DNA of 38,466 bases from CAZGOM01 sp964542875. Lineage in GTDB: Bacteria; Planctomycetota; Phycisphaerae; Phycisphaerales; Phycisphaeraceae. Of the stretch, positions 7,937 to 16,550 are shown piece after piece. The stretch spans positions 1 through 38,466 of the forward strand of contig CAZIWA010000048.1 in assembly GCA_964542875.1 (NCBI GenBank). Reading direction: 5' to 3'. The notes beneath the pieces are model-generated. The model saw only the letters and a list, made by a program, of their open reading frames with translations. It searched no databases and was not told the DNA's origin. A program made the position numbers and the translations under genes. Within the stretch, counting starts at the first letter, position 1; each line of letters opens with the position of its first letter.

Positions 7937-8853
7937 TCGCTGACCGCAATATGCCGGCCCCCCTCGTCGTCGTCGACTTCCTGCGCGTCCTCCGCACTCA
8001 CCGGAATGCCAAGCGACTTGAGCTTCTCCACCACCTGCTGGGAAACATAATGATGGTCAAAAGCCAGTCCCTTGAGTTTGCGTGTCGTGGGGCTTTCAAA
8101 AAGCGCTTGAGCCCCTTCATCCCCCAGCGTGCCCATGCCCAGGTCCAGCGTCTCGAGTTGTCCAAAAATTCTGGATGTCACCAGCGCCTTGGCCACGCCG
8201 TCTGCGTATTCACAATTTTTGATCTTCAGGTTCACCAGGCTGGGAAACAGCCGCCCATCCAGGATCAACGCCACATCAGTCAATGCGGAATCACCACCGT
8301 AGTTGTCTGTGCCCGTCCAGATCTCAAGGGTCTTAAGCTTCGGCCAATGCGTCTTGCAGATCTGATCGATCACATGCGCCCCCAGTCCGCCGGTCTCGAT
8401 CACCAGCGTCTGAAGGTCATGCTTATCCACCGGAGTAAAGCTCAGCATGTCTCCGCCGCGCACACCCAGGCTCACCAGCCCGGGATACGCCTTAAGAATC
8501 AAAGACATGTCGCTCTGGCGAATCCACGAAATCTCACATTCTTCATACGTCATGTCCCCGATGAAAAGGTGCTTGAGCCCCTTAAACACCGACGCCAGTT
8601 CCACGAGCTTACTAACCACCGCATCCGACGTTTCATCTGTCGTGTAAAGCTCCGTCGCCCACTGCCCGATCACGATGGCTTCTATTTTCCCCGCAGCAGA
8701 GTCTTTACCCAGGTTGTCCAGCGCCGTCGGCGCATCAACCACCTCTTCCCCCTCTTCCCTGGTTTCCACCCTCACCCCGACTGCTTTATTTCCCACAACA
8801 ACCGGCTTATTGCTGATGTACTTTTGCAGTTCCACCCCGCCAAACGCAGTCAT
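7933..8853 (-). CDS. STM4015-family LRR-like protein
   Basis: This is the first gene of the operon. The protein has a repeated leucine-rich pattern: LKHLFIGDM, LVSLGVRGGD, LQTLVIETGGLG, LKTLEIWTG, LVNLKIKNCEY, LETLDLGMGTLGDEG and LKGLAFDHHYVS. It also carries the WIRQSDMS segment that I associate with the STM4015 family. It has no signal peptide, so it should be cytoplasmic. The start is uncertain: ATG at 8853 gives 306 residues and begins near the conserved region, whereas an in-frame GTG at 8928 has GGGGAG three bases upstream and would add 25 residues. An LRR protein beside radical SAM and ATP-grasp enzymes could be their docking platform or substrate; that is inference. Confidence 0.83.
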   Translation of the reverse strand: MTAFGGVELQKYISNKPVVVGNKAVGVRVETREEGEEVVDAPTALDNLGKDSAAGKIEAIVIGQWATELYTTDETSDAVVSKLVELASVFKGLKHLFIGDMTYEECEISWIRQSDMSLILKAYPGLVSLGVRGGDMLSFTPVDKHDLQTLVIETGGLGAHVIDQICKTHWPKLKTLEIWTGTDNYGGDSALTDVALILDGRLFPSLVNLKIKNCEYADGVAKALVTSRIFGQLETLDLGMGTLGDEGAQALFESPTTRKLKGLAFDHHYVSQQVVEKLKSLGIPVSAEDAQEVDDDEGGRHIAVSE

Positions 8854-8952
8854 CTGTTCTGAAATCAAACCAAACCTCCCGGTAATTCGCCTGAGCGTTG
8901 CCTCAGGCTCTTCGTAAATGATTCGCACAGGCTCCCCGTGCGCGCCAAAGGC

Positions 8953-8958
8953 ACTATA
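8953..8958 (-). promoter_or_regulatory. Possible -10 box of the STM operon
   Basis: On the minus strand the hexamer TATAGT lies 25 bases before the possible GTG start at 8928. Seventeen bases further upstream there is no good -35 box. The call rests on the -10 box and on position only. Confidence 0.22.
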
Positions 8959-9043
8959 CCCTCGGCAACTCCATCCGTGGCGGCCCCCGCCACCACTCGG
9001 AACGAATCTCCCTCAAGCGCGTCAAACCAATATCAACCACCCT

Positions 9044-9078
9044 CTTTAAATCACAATTTTTAAATTTCAAATTCAAAC
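9044..9078. repeat. AT-rich degenerate repeat between divergent genes
   Basis: This is an AT-rich island in a GC-rich spacer, built of TTTAAAT, TTTTTAAATTTC and AAATTCAAA units. It sits 26 bases before the secreted SIS-like gene and is the most AT-rich stretch of this spacer. It could contain promoter elements or be another short-period repeat; no matched -35/-10 pair was found. Confidence 0.35.
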
Positions 9079-9103
9079 TTCCTCCCCAAACTACAATCCT
9101 CCC

Positions 9104-10477
9104 ATGCCCAAAAAGCCCCACATCGCCCTGGCCCTCGCCCTCGCCTCCACCTTCCTCGCCGGGCCTCTGGCCCCGGCCCTCCTCCTCGCAGACTCCCCTC
9201 CGCCCATCACCACGCCCGCAAACCAGGCCCCCGCCGCCGCGGCCTACATCTCCTTTGTCGAAACCGTCATGGCCCAGGTCCGCAAAGACATCCCTCAAAT
9301 CTCCAAATCCGCTGACGCCGCCGCCACCGCCTACATCGCCGGTAAAAACCTCGGCATCCGAGGCGGCATCGGCCTCCACGACGAACTCGGCGCCCGCGCA
9401 GGCGGCATCTGCCTCTACCGCTCCACCCCCGGAAAAGAAGGAGACACCATCCTCTACGCTTTCGGCGTCCCCGCCGGCAAAGACCAGGCCGACCCCAAGG
9501 CCGCACTCGAAAAAGAACTCACCGCCGCCAAAGCCCTCAAGGAAAAAGGCTCACTCGTCTACGGCATCGCCTCTTTCGAACACCTCAAATCCTTCGGCCT
9601 CCTCGACACCGCCAAAGAAGCCACCACCGACCTCTTCGACAACCACTGCCCCGCCGGCGACGGCCTCGTCAAAACACCCGACGGCAAACAGCTCATCCCC
9701 ACTTTCGTCACCGCAAACGCCGTCGTCGCCTGGGTCTGGATGGCCGAGTTCTTCGCCGCCTGCACCCGCCAGGGCAAAACCCTCGCCATGTACCAGTCCA
9801 TCGTCAACGACAAAGACCGCGTCCGCTACGACAAATACAAGCTCGTCCGCTTCCACGACGACATGACCATCGCCCCCATTCCCGCCGGCCAGCTCGCCAA
9901 CACCTACCTCGATTCCCTCGTCGGCTCCTTCAACACCATCAAATCCAAGCACTGGTCCGCCCTTACCCAGGCCACCGACAAAATCGCCAAAACCTTAAAG
10001 TCCGGCAACAAAGTCCACCTCCATGCCACCGGCCACTACCCCCCTTACCACTCCGCGGGCCAGCTCGCCCAGGACCCCAAACTCTTCACCCCCCTCAAGC
10101 CCGACATCAAACGTCTCGACCCCAAAAAGCCCGACGCGCCCCCGACCATCATCCCCGGCTCGCCCGACCCCTCCGAAAACGACCTCTCCATCGCCATCGG
10201 CTACAGCCTCCCCCCCAGCGATGAAAAGTTCTGGCGAGGCGGCGCTGAAAAAATGCGCAAAGCCGGCCAAGGCACCATCTGGGTCGTCGCCGGCTTCCTC
10301 ACCAAACCCACAGACCTCAAACCCAACGAAATCCTCATTGATCAATCCTGGGCCGACGGCGACGCCGCCATCCCCGTCAAAGGCTACGACGTCAACATCT
10401 GCCCCCCCTCAGGCGTCATCGCCGAAACCCTCATGTGGGCCATCACCGCGCAAGCCCTCGCCGACACCACCAAATAA
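9104..10477 (+). CDS. Secreted protein with SIS/phosphosugar-binding-like features
   Basis: The 457-residue product starts with an N-terminal signal sequence (basic MPKK, then the hydrophobic ALALALASTFLAGPL, cleavage probably near residue 30). The rest has no cysteine-rich or repeat region. The C-terminal part resembles SIS-type sugar isomerase-like domains such as DUF2529: ILIDQSWADGDAAIP, then NICPPSGVIAETLMWAITAQAL. A conserved-looking HLHATGHYPPYH block lies near residue 308. A SIS fold outside the cytoplasm would be unusual, so the assignment is tentative. The gene stands alone, divergent from the STM operon and convergent with the deacetylase-like gene. Confidence 0.6.
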   Translation: MPKKPHIALALALASTFLAGPLAPALLLADSPPPITTPANQAPAAAAYISFVETVMAQVRKDIPQISKSADAAATAYIAGKNLGIRGGIGLHDELGARAGGICLYRSTPGKEGDTILYAFGVPAGKDQADPKAALEKELTAAKALKEKGSLVYGIASFEHLKSFGLLDTAKEATTDLFDNHCPAGDGLVKTPDGKQLIPTFVTANAVVAWVWMAEFFAACTRQGKTLAMYQSIVNDKDRVRYDKYKLVRFHDDMTIAPIPAGQLANTYLDSLVGSFNTIKSKHWSALTQATDKIAKTLKSGNKVHLHATGHYPPYHSAGQLAQDPKLFTPLKPDIKRLDPKKPDAPPTIIPGSPDPSENDLSIAIGYSLPPSDEKFWRGGAEKMRKAGQGTIWVVAGFLTKPTDLKPNEILIDQSWADGDAAIPVKGYDVNICPPSGVIAETLMWAITAQALADTTK

Positions 10478-10616
10478 TCCCCGCACCTCTGGCTCTTTCT
10501 ATCTCCCCTGCCTCAAGGCCGGTCATTCCCCAAGTTTTGGTCACCATCGCAAACGACCAGGGGCACAAGTGATCCGCATCTTGTCTATTCGCCCAAAACC
10601 ATGAATTCAGCCCAGG

Positions 10617-12074
10617 CTACCTCGCCGCCTTAAGCGTCCACGTCTGCAGCTTTCCATGCCGATAAAGCGGCGTCACATCCAAATCCGGCACACAATAAAA
10701 CCCTTCTGTCACATCCATGAACCGCTTGCCCAGCAAAGCCCCAAGCTCTGGCGCCCGCGCCACATCCCGCACTTCAAACACCGCAGGCCGCGCACCTTCT
10801 TCACACGCCACCAGCGCCCGGGCCAGCACATGATGAAGCTGATTGATCCCCAGACGATCCGGGAACTCCCCGAAATTCGCCGGTAATCCGCCGGCCTTCT
10901 CCACGTGCGACAGCGTCTCCCGGCAATGGCGCACCAGGTCTTCCCAGGACAGCCCCAGCTTCTCCGGCGCCACGATCGGATCGCGCGTAGGCCCCAGCAC
11001 GTCATCGCGTTTCACCCGTTCCGGCAGCACCCCGTGTTCATCCGCCCACACCACCGCGCGTGCTCCCGCCGCCACGAATTCCGCGGGGCTCATCACCCCG
11101 CCCAGAATGATTTTTCCGCTCTCGATCACCGCCCGTGCCCGCGTCACCAACTCATGCTGGCTGAACCATTTGGCCTGCACGCCATACTTGGCCACCACCT
11201 CTTTCATCGTCACCGGACGCAGCCGTTTGTCTTGGGCGATCCACTTCGTCAGCCGCTTGAAATTCTTCAGGTTCTGCTCGTACTCCTCCTTGGAATACAA
11301 CCGCGGCATCCCAAACTTCTTGCCCACCATCTCCTTGGGCAAATTCACCCCATTGCGCGTCACATACCGTTCAATGTAGTCCTTCAACCTCAACCGCAGC
11401 GGGTGGTAAAGCAGCGCCGACATAAACGGCTGCCCCGCTTGATGGCACGCCTGAATCCGTGCATCAAACTGCTCTAATACGGCTTCAAACGCCGCATCCT
11501 CTGAGTAGCTCTCGTCAAACCCGTCAAAGTACGGCTCCACCACGCCTTCATCGCCCGGCAGCCTCGGGCTCAGCCACGGCAGCACCAGCGCACCTGCATA
11601 CCGGCTCACCCCATATTTCCCCGGGCATGCCGGAAAGCCATACACATAAGGCAATCCCAAGGCCCCGGCCGCCGCCAGCGTATGCGGGCAGGCGTAAAGC
11701 CAATGCGTGCTCATCGCGCAGGCCTTCATCCCAAACGCTTCTTCCACCCATGCAATCCCCTGCTTCTCGCTGGCCAGCACCCGGGCATACCCGTCCTCAA
11801 ACGAAAGCCCGGCCACCATCTCCGGGTTTGTCGGGTGCAGCGTTGACCGCGTATGCAGGCCCACTTCATGCTTGCGCACCGCGTCGATCACATCCTGTCG
11901 CCCGCGTTCCCCCAGAAGCTTCGCCCGATCGCCGATCACCAGAAACACCCCCGGCAATCCCGCCTGCGTCATCGCCGTCGCCAGGTCCAGAATGCTGTCA
12001 TCGCTCCCCGCCTCAGCCGGGCTCACCATGTCTTCGGTATCAAACAAAAGCACAATATCGATGGGTTCACGCAT
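10617..12074 (-). CDS. Polysaccharide deacetylase-like (NodB fold) protein
   Basis: The 485-residue protein begins with a short strand ending in LLFDTEDM, where D12 would be the catalytic or metal-binding aspartate of the NodB fold. HEVGLHTRSTLHP (H74, H80) lies about 60 residues later, as in carbohydrate esterase family 4. The spacing between the two histidines is longer than in classical HSxxH enzymes, so the enzyme is divergent. The C-terminal 200 residues are not covered by this fold and look like a helical accessory domain. No signal peptide is present, so it should act in the cytoplasm. It is the last gene of a six-gene minus-strand run. Confidence 0.65.
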   Translation of the reverse strand: MREPIDIVLLFDTEDMVSPAEAGSDDSILDLATAMTQAGLPGVFLVIGDRAKLLGERGRQDVIDAVRKHEVGLHTRSTLHPTNPEMVAGLSFEDGYARVLASEKQGIAWVEEAFGMKACAMSTHWLYACPHTLAAAGALGLPYVYGFPACPGKYGVSRYAGALVLPWLSPRLPGDEGVVEPYFDGFDESYSEDAAFEAVLEQFDARIQACHQAGQPFMSALLYHPLRLRLKDYIERYVTRNGVNLPKEMVGKKFGMPRLYSKEEYEQNLKNFKRLTKWIAQDKRLRPVTMKEVVAKYGVQAKWFSQHELVTRARAVIESGKIILGGVMSPAEFVAAGARAVVWADEHGVLPERVKRDDVLGPTRDPIVAPEKLGLSWEDLVRHCRETLSHVEKAGGLPANFGEFPDRLGINQLHHVLARALVACEEGARPAVFEVRDVARAPELGALLGKRFMDVTEGFYCVPDLDVTPLYRHGKLQTWTLKAAR

Positions 12075-12173
12075 GAAAACACCCCAATCTCAAAAAAATG
12101 AAAAACGCCACTCTGAACCGCCCCCATCCGCAGGACATCTTACATCTTGCCCCCCGGCAACACGCACCCGGTC

Positions 12174-13259
12174 TTACTTCCCCTTCACCATCTTCAAAAG
12201 CTTCTCCACTGTCCTGGCATCCTGTGTTTCGATCTCCCCGATAAGCTCTTGCTCCTGAGGTAAAACCTTCATTCCCGGCTCATCCGGCGTCTTCAAATAA
12301 GCCTGCAGCTTCTCGAGCTTCTCCTGATACTTGGCCACTTCACTGGCATCCAGCGTCTCCAGCAGCTTCAGGCAGTACATCCATTTGGATAACAGATGCA
12401 TGGAATACCCCCGCTCCCGGCCATCTGATGCGTCCTGTGGCAGCGGGGCACGCACCCTGGTTTTCCCTTCGTAGCGCTTGCCGGCCTCTTGATCCTTCAC
12501 GTCCAGCAGCGAGGCGCACATCTGGGCCGCCTGCACCCGCTCCTTCATGGGCAGCGCCGTCACCGCGCGTAGCCCGGCCTCCCGAATCCAGTAAAACGCC
12601 TCCGCATCGCACGCAAGACAGGCCATCACCGCATCCCGGGATGCGTCGGAAACCTGCAGCATCGAGAGCTGCCGGAGCAATTGCCCCTGCTCATAAAACT
12701 CGTTGTAAAACGACCGCTTGATATCCAATCCCTGCATCGCCAGATAAGTCAGCCCCGCAGGCATCTTTGGACATTGCACCACCGAAAACGCCTTCCAGAT
12801 GGCCTTTTCAAGCCGTGCCAGGCCCGCAGGGTCCAGGGTTCCCCGGGCCCCGCCCACGGGAAGGTTGCATCCAAACCACCAGTTCGCGGTTAGATTCCTT
12901 TCACCAGGCCTCTTTTCCCGAAGCAGATTCCGAGCCGCCAGAGCGTTGAGTGTCAGGTACACAGGCTCGCTTAGAAGCTTTCCCCCGCCTCGCTTTTCCG
13001 GGTTCTCGATCACATCCACCAGAAAGTCCAAAAACTTCGGGTCATCTCCGAATCGCTCCACCAGCGCCCCGATGTAGGACCTGGACCCCAGGAAATTCTT
13101 TTGTGCGTACAACCACCCGAAATCCTCCATCCTGCTCTGAGGTCGGGCGACTTCCTCTTTGATTTCCTTGATGGTTTTCTCGGGCCTCTCAGCACCCCAA
13201 GCCGAGCCGCCCCCAACAAACGCGCCAGCAACCACAACAACAAAAATCCAGCGCTTCAT
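12174..13259 (-). CDS. Secreted protein of unknown function
   Basis: I do not recognise the family. The protein of 361 residues starts with a clear signal peptide (MKRW, then IFVVVVAGAFVGGG, cleavage near SAWGAE). The mature part looks mostly helical, with many K/E pairs and few glycines, and includes NLTANWWFGCNLPVGGARG near residue 120. The ATG at 13259 is preferred over an in-frame start eight codons upstream because AGGTGGG stands just before it and the signal peptide then starts at residue 1. Degenerate GACATCTTACATC-type repeats flank the gene on both sides (12132-12150 and 13303-13320). Confidence 0.62.
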   Translation of the reverse strand: MKRWIFVVVVAGAFVGGGSAWGAERPEKTIKEIKEEVARPQSRMEDFGWLYAQKNFLGSRSYIGALVERFGDDPKFLDFLVDVIENPEKRGGGKLLSEPVYLTLNALAARNLLREKRPGERNLTANWWFGCNLPVGGARGTLDPAGLARLEKAIWKAFSVVQCPKMPAGLTYLAMQGLDIKRSFYNEFYEQGQLLRQLSMLQVSDASRDAVMACLACDAEAFYWIREAGLRAVTALPMKERVQAAQMCASLLDVKDQEAGKRYEGKTRVRAPLPQDASDGRERGYSMHLLSKWMYCLKLLETLDASEVAKYQEKLEKLQAYLKTPDEPGMKVLPQEQELIGEIETQDARTVEKLLKMVKGK

Positions 13260-13323
13260 GCCCACCTCGCTTTTTAAAATCAACTCGTCCTTCTCTTAAA
13301 AAAACATCTCACATCCGACACGA

Positions 13324-14085
13324 CTACTTCGGCAGCCCCTCAGGAAACGTATCCAGCGGCTCATACCCCAGCAGCCTCACCGCGTCGGTCCCGTCCAATC
13401 CATATTCCCCGCTGGGCCGGCTCACGCCGTTCACGGTCACTTCCTTGCCCGGCTCCGGATACGCGCTCTCCACGCAAGCCCTGAAAAGCCGCCCCGCGTC
13501 CGCGGCGCTCAGGTAGATTCCCCGTGCGTGTTCCGGGACGCACATCGCCATCTCCACCTCGCGCGCGTTGCGGATCATCCACCCCACCCGCACATTGATC
13601 ACTGACATGCCGCTGGTGCGCACATACATCCGGCCCATCTCTTCGCCCAACACTTTCGTCAGCCCGTAGTGGTTCGTCGGTGCGCAGCCGTCCTCCACCT
13701 TCAGCTTCCTGTTTCTCCGGTTGGGCAGGCCTGAAACCACCTGCACTGAGCTGGCCAGCACCACGCGCTTCACCTGAGCCTCTTTGCTGGCGCTCAGCAC
13801 GTTGTAAAGCCCGATCACGTTGGCGGGCACCAGCCGGCTCACGAAATCACAATCGTTGGGTTCCGCAGCCAGATGCACCACCACATCCGCCCCCGCAACC
13901 GCTTTCTTCACCAGTTCCAGGTCTGCGATCGACCCGATGTGCATCTCATCCGCATACGTCGATTGCGCCAAATCCAGCCCCACCACCACATGACCGTGCG
14001 CTTTGAGCTCCAGCACCACCGCTTTGCCGATCGCGCCGCTCGCGCCCGTCACCAACACCCGCTTGGATACATGCTCAGTCGCCAT
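13324..14085 (-). CDS. NAD-dependent epimerase/dehydratase family protein
   Basis: This 253-residue extended short-chain dehydrogenase has the nucleotide-binding glycine motif G14-ASG-AIG20 right after the first strand, an aspartate (GLDLAQ) at the end of strand 2 that favours NAD, and the catalytic Y140-x3-K144 in NHYGLTKVLGE with S112/S113 before it. The short length and the lack of a large C-terminal domain fit the uronate-dehydrogenase or simple nucleoside-sugar epimerase type. The ATG at 14085 is preferred over a TTG four codons upstream because GAGGG precedes it. The substrate is unknown; its place next to a polysaccharide-deacetylase-like gene hints at sugar metabolism. Confidence 0.8.
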   Translation of the reverse strand: MATEHVSKRVLVTGASGAIGKAVVLELKAHGHVVVGLDLAQSTYADEMHIGSIADLELVKKAVAGADVVVHLAAEPNDCDFVSRLVPANVIGLYNVLSASKEAQVKRVVLASSVQVVSGLPNRRNRKLKVEDGCAPTNHYGLTKVLGEEMGRMYVRTSGMSVINVRVGWMIRNAREVEMAMCVPEHARGIYLSAADAGRLFRACVESAYPEPGKEVTVNGVSRPSGEYGLDGTDAVRLLGYEPLDTFPEGLPK

Positions 14086-14198
14086 CTCTACCCTCAATGT
14101 TCATCGCTCGAACAAACTCAATCACACACTCCAAACCCCCTGACAACCCGCCCGCCCGATCACCGGGCCAACATGCCGCCGCATCTCGCCGGCTCATC

Positions 14199-15368
14199 TC
14201 ACCCCAGGAACTTCAATCCCTGCACCACGCCCGTCACCATCGCGCCTTCGGCCGGCGCCGTCACCTGCGTACCCGGGTTGTGCTTGCCCCACTTCACGCT
14301 CGCAAACGCCACCGCCACGCCGGAAAGCATCGGCGAAGACGTGGAACTGGTGATTCCTCCAATCGTCTGGCCGGACCCGTCTTCCTTCGTCGTCATCACC
14401 TCAGACCCCGCCAGCGGCAGCCGGTCATCCCCAAACTTCACACCCACCAGCAGCCGCTTAGGGTGTCCCAGGTTGTGCATCCGGGCCACGATCTCCTGTC
14501 CGATGTAACAACCCTTGGTAAAGCTCACCGCCTGGGGGAGAATGCCCGTCTCCGCGGGAAGCGAATCAGGCCCGAAGTCCACGTTGTAGATCGGGTTTCC
14601 CGCCTCAATGCGCGCCGTGTTGAACGCCAGCCAGCCGATCGCCCGGCCCTTCACCGGCCGCGCCCCCGCGGGCGCGTGCGGGTCAGGATTCATCCCCCCC
14701 AGCGCCTCCGTCAGCTTGCCAAACACCGCTTCCAGGCTCCCCGCAGGCACGATCAATTGCAGCCCCATCGCGCCCGTCTGGTCCTGCCTCAGCACATGCA
14801 CATCCACGCCATCCCCCGTCTTGGCGCTCTTGTGCTCCAGTTCATTGATCCCCACCGCATCCACGCCCAGCGCCTGCTTCAGCAGCGCCACCCCGGCTGG
14901 CCCATGCAGGGAAATCACCTGGTGATTCTGGCTCACATCTTTAGGTGAGGCGTCCTCGGAAAAAATGTACTTGTTCAATCCATCCGCCGTCTTCGCCGCG
15001 CTCAGCCGGTCCACCAGCATCAGCGCCCGGCCTTCCATCTCCATCACCACCAGGTCCGCATCGATGCGCCCCACCTTGCTCAGGAAAAACGCCCGCCTGG
15101 CTTGCCCCGGCTTAAGTCCCTTGGTGTCGTTGGTCAGCATCGAGTGCAAAAACCCAAGCCGCTCCCCGCCCGTCACTTCCACAACCCCCGTCTGAGGCGA
15201 AAGCATCACCCCCACACCCTTTCGGATCATCGCGTATTCCGCTTCATACTCCCCGAACGTATCCACCAGCTCCACCAGCGGCTCGCCATCCGGGCCCGGC
15301 CCGCCATATGGCAAAAACCCCGCACCCGCCGCCTCTAACGCCTGTCGAAATTCGCTTGTGTAACGCAT
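14199..15368 (-). CDS. Folate-binding YgfZ/GcvT-like protein
   Basis: The 389-residue protein has the GcvT aminomethyltransferase fold and, at about residue 290, the KGCYIGQE motif that marks the YgfZ (COG0354) group rather than the true glycine cleavage T protein. YgfZ proteins bind tetrahydrofolate and support iron-sulfur cluster assembly or repair, the cysteine of this motif being important. That fits a genome encoding several iron-sulfur radical SAM proteins. The start at ATG 15368 gives MRYTSEF; an in-frame GTG at 15413 would overlap the tilS stop by four bases and add 15 residues. It follows tilS on the same strand. Confidence 0.82.
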   Translation of the reverse strand: MRYTSEFRQALEAAGAGFLPYGGPGPDGEPLVELVDTFGEYEAEYAMIRKGVGVMLSPQTGVVEVTGGERLGFLHSMLTNDTKGLKPGQARRAFFLSKVGRIDADLVVMEMEGRALMLVDRLSAAKTADGLNKYIFSEDASPKDVSQNHQVISLHGPAGVALLKQALGVDAVGINELEHKSAKTGDGVDVHVLRQDQTGAMGLQLIVPAGSLEAVFGKLTEALGGMNPDPHAPAGARPVKGRAIGWLAFNTARIEAGNPIYNVDFGPDSLPAETGILPQAVSFTKGCYIGQEIVARMHNLGHPKRLLVGVKFGDDRLPLAGSEVMTTKEDGSGQTIGGITSSTSSPMLSGVAVAFASVKWGKHNPGTQVTAPAEGAMVTGVVQGLKFLG

Positions 15369-15409
15369 GGCGGAGAATTCTAGCCTCCAAACCCTCCGCC
15401 GGTGCCGAT

Positions 15410-16468
15410 TCACTCGCGATTCTGGAATCTCACCCGCTCGCGTGTCACCTCCACCCCCCGCCCGCCGGACAACTCAAACCGCCTCACCCCGCCCTTGCCA
15501 TCCTTGATCGCCTTCACCATCGACCCCAAAACCTTGCTCCCCAGCCGATCGCTCTCCACGCCCCGCGCCCCCAGCCACTTTTTAAGCCCGACAGCCAGCA
15601 CCGCCTCGGGCGTCTCCCGCAGCGCTGCCCGCTCCACATCATCCCCGTCAAACACCTTCACCCCCTGCCGCACCAGCGCCCGATGGGCCTCGCGCACACG
15701 ATCCGCCCCCAGCGATGCGTTCTGCGCCGCCCGTCCATGGATCGCTTTAAGCACAGGCAGCACATCCGCCCGCAGCCGCGCCCGTGCCCGGGTCACGTCC
15801 GCATTGGTCGGGTCCGTCCTGTATTGCTGCTGAATCAAGGTCAAAAAATCCATCACATCTTCCCGCCCCACCCCCAGCAGAGGCCGCACCAGCCAAACAT
15901 CCTCCCCCCGCGCCAATCTCCGCTTCCACGGCATCCCGCCCAGCCCCCGCATCCCGGCGCCGCGCGCCAGGTTGAGCAGCAGCGTCTCCATCTGGTCATC
16001 CGCATGATGAGCCACCACGACATGCCTGGCTCCAAACCCCCTGGCCATCGCCAACAGCGCGTCATAACGTGCCGTCCGCGCCCGTGCTTCCAGATTCCCC
16101 TCTCCCCCTCTCTTCACCCGAACCTTGGAATCCGAAGCCCCGGCTCCGCTCTTCAAATCCAGATCCGTCCGAAAAAAGGGGACGCCCAGCCTCTTGGCCA
16201 AAGCCTCTACAAAGACGGCATCCCCTTCCGCACACGCACGCAGGTGATGCTGCACATGCCCCACCGCAATCTCCATCCCCCGCCCGCGCCGCTTGGCCAA
16301 AAACACCATCGCCAAAAGCAACGCCACCGAATCCGCGCCGCCGGAAACACCCACCAACACCCGCTCCCCGGCCTTCACCCCACACCGGTCCTTCAGCGCA
16401 GACGCCACCCCCCTCACCACCGGGTGATACGCCAAATCCATCCTGTTTTCCGCTTCAATATCAGCCAT
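15410..16468 (-). CDS. tilS: tRNA(Ile)-lysidine synthetase TilS
   Basis: TilS adds lysine to C34 of the AUA-reading tRNA-Ile, using ATP, and is essential in most bacteria. The N-type ATP pyrophosphatase P-loop is V41-SGGADS-V48. The second family block appears as VAHHADDQMETLLLNLARGAGMRGLGGM, with HHADDQxET nearly identical to the consensus. The remaining 120 residues form the C-terminal region. The length (352) is within the usual range. A TTG one codon upstream of the ATG at 16468 is an alternative start. It stands between a prepilin-like gene and the YgfZ-like gene, on the same strand as both. Confidence 0.92.
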   Translation of the reverse strand: MADIEAENRMDLAYHPVVRGVASALKDRCGVKAGERVLVGVSGGADSVALLLAMVFLAKRRGRGMEIAVGHVQHHLRACAEGDAVFVEALAKRLGVPFFRTDLDLKSGAGASDSKVRVKRGGEGNLEARARTARYDALLAMARGFGARHVVVAHHADDQMETLLLNLARGAGMRGLGGMPWKRRLARGEDVWLVRPLLGVGREDVMDFLTLIQQQYRTDPTNADVTRARARLRADVLPVLKAIHGRAAQNASLGADRVREAHRALVRQGVKVFDGDDVERAALRETPEAVLAVGLKKWLGARGVESDRLGSKVLGSMVKAIKDGKGGVRRFELSGGRGVEVTRERVRFQNRE

Positions 16469-16498
16469 CAACCAAAGTCTACCGCAAACACCACCCCC

Positions 16499-16549
16499 AA
16501 CCTCTTCATCTTGACACGGGACACTGGACGCGGAACCTCTTCCTCGCCC
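16499..16549. repeat. Degenerate repeat of the GACACGGGACAC family, copy 1
   Basis: AACCTCTTC is followed by TTGACACGGGACAC and CGGAACCTCTTCC. A copy with the same order of words is found at 27924-27976 (AACCTCTTC, TTTGACACGGGACACGG, AACACGGAAC). Within each copy, a unit like GGACACGG or GGAACACG is repeated about three times with drift. It lies between the tilS and prepilin-like genes. Confidence 0.55.
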
Positions 16550-16550
16550 C

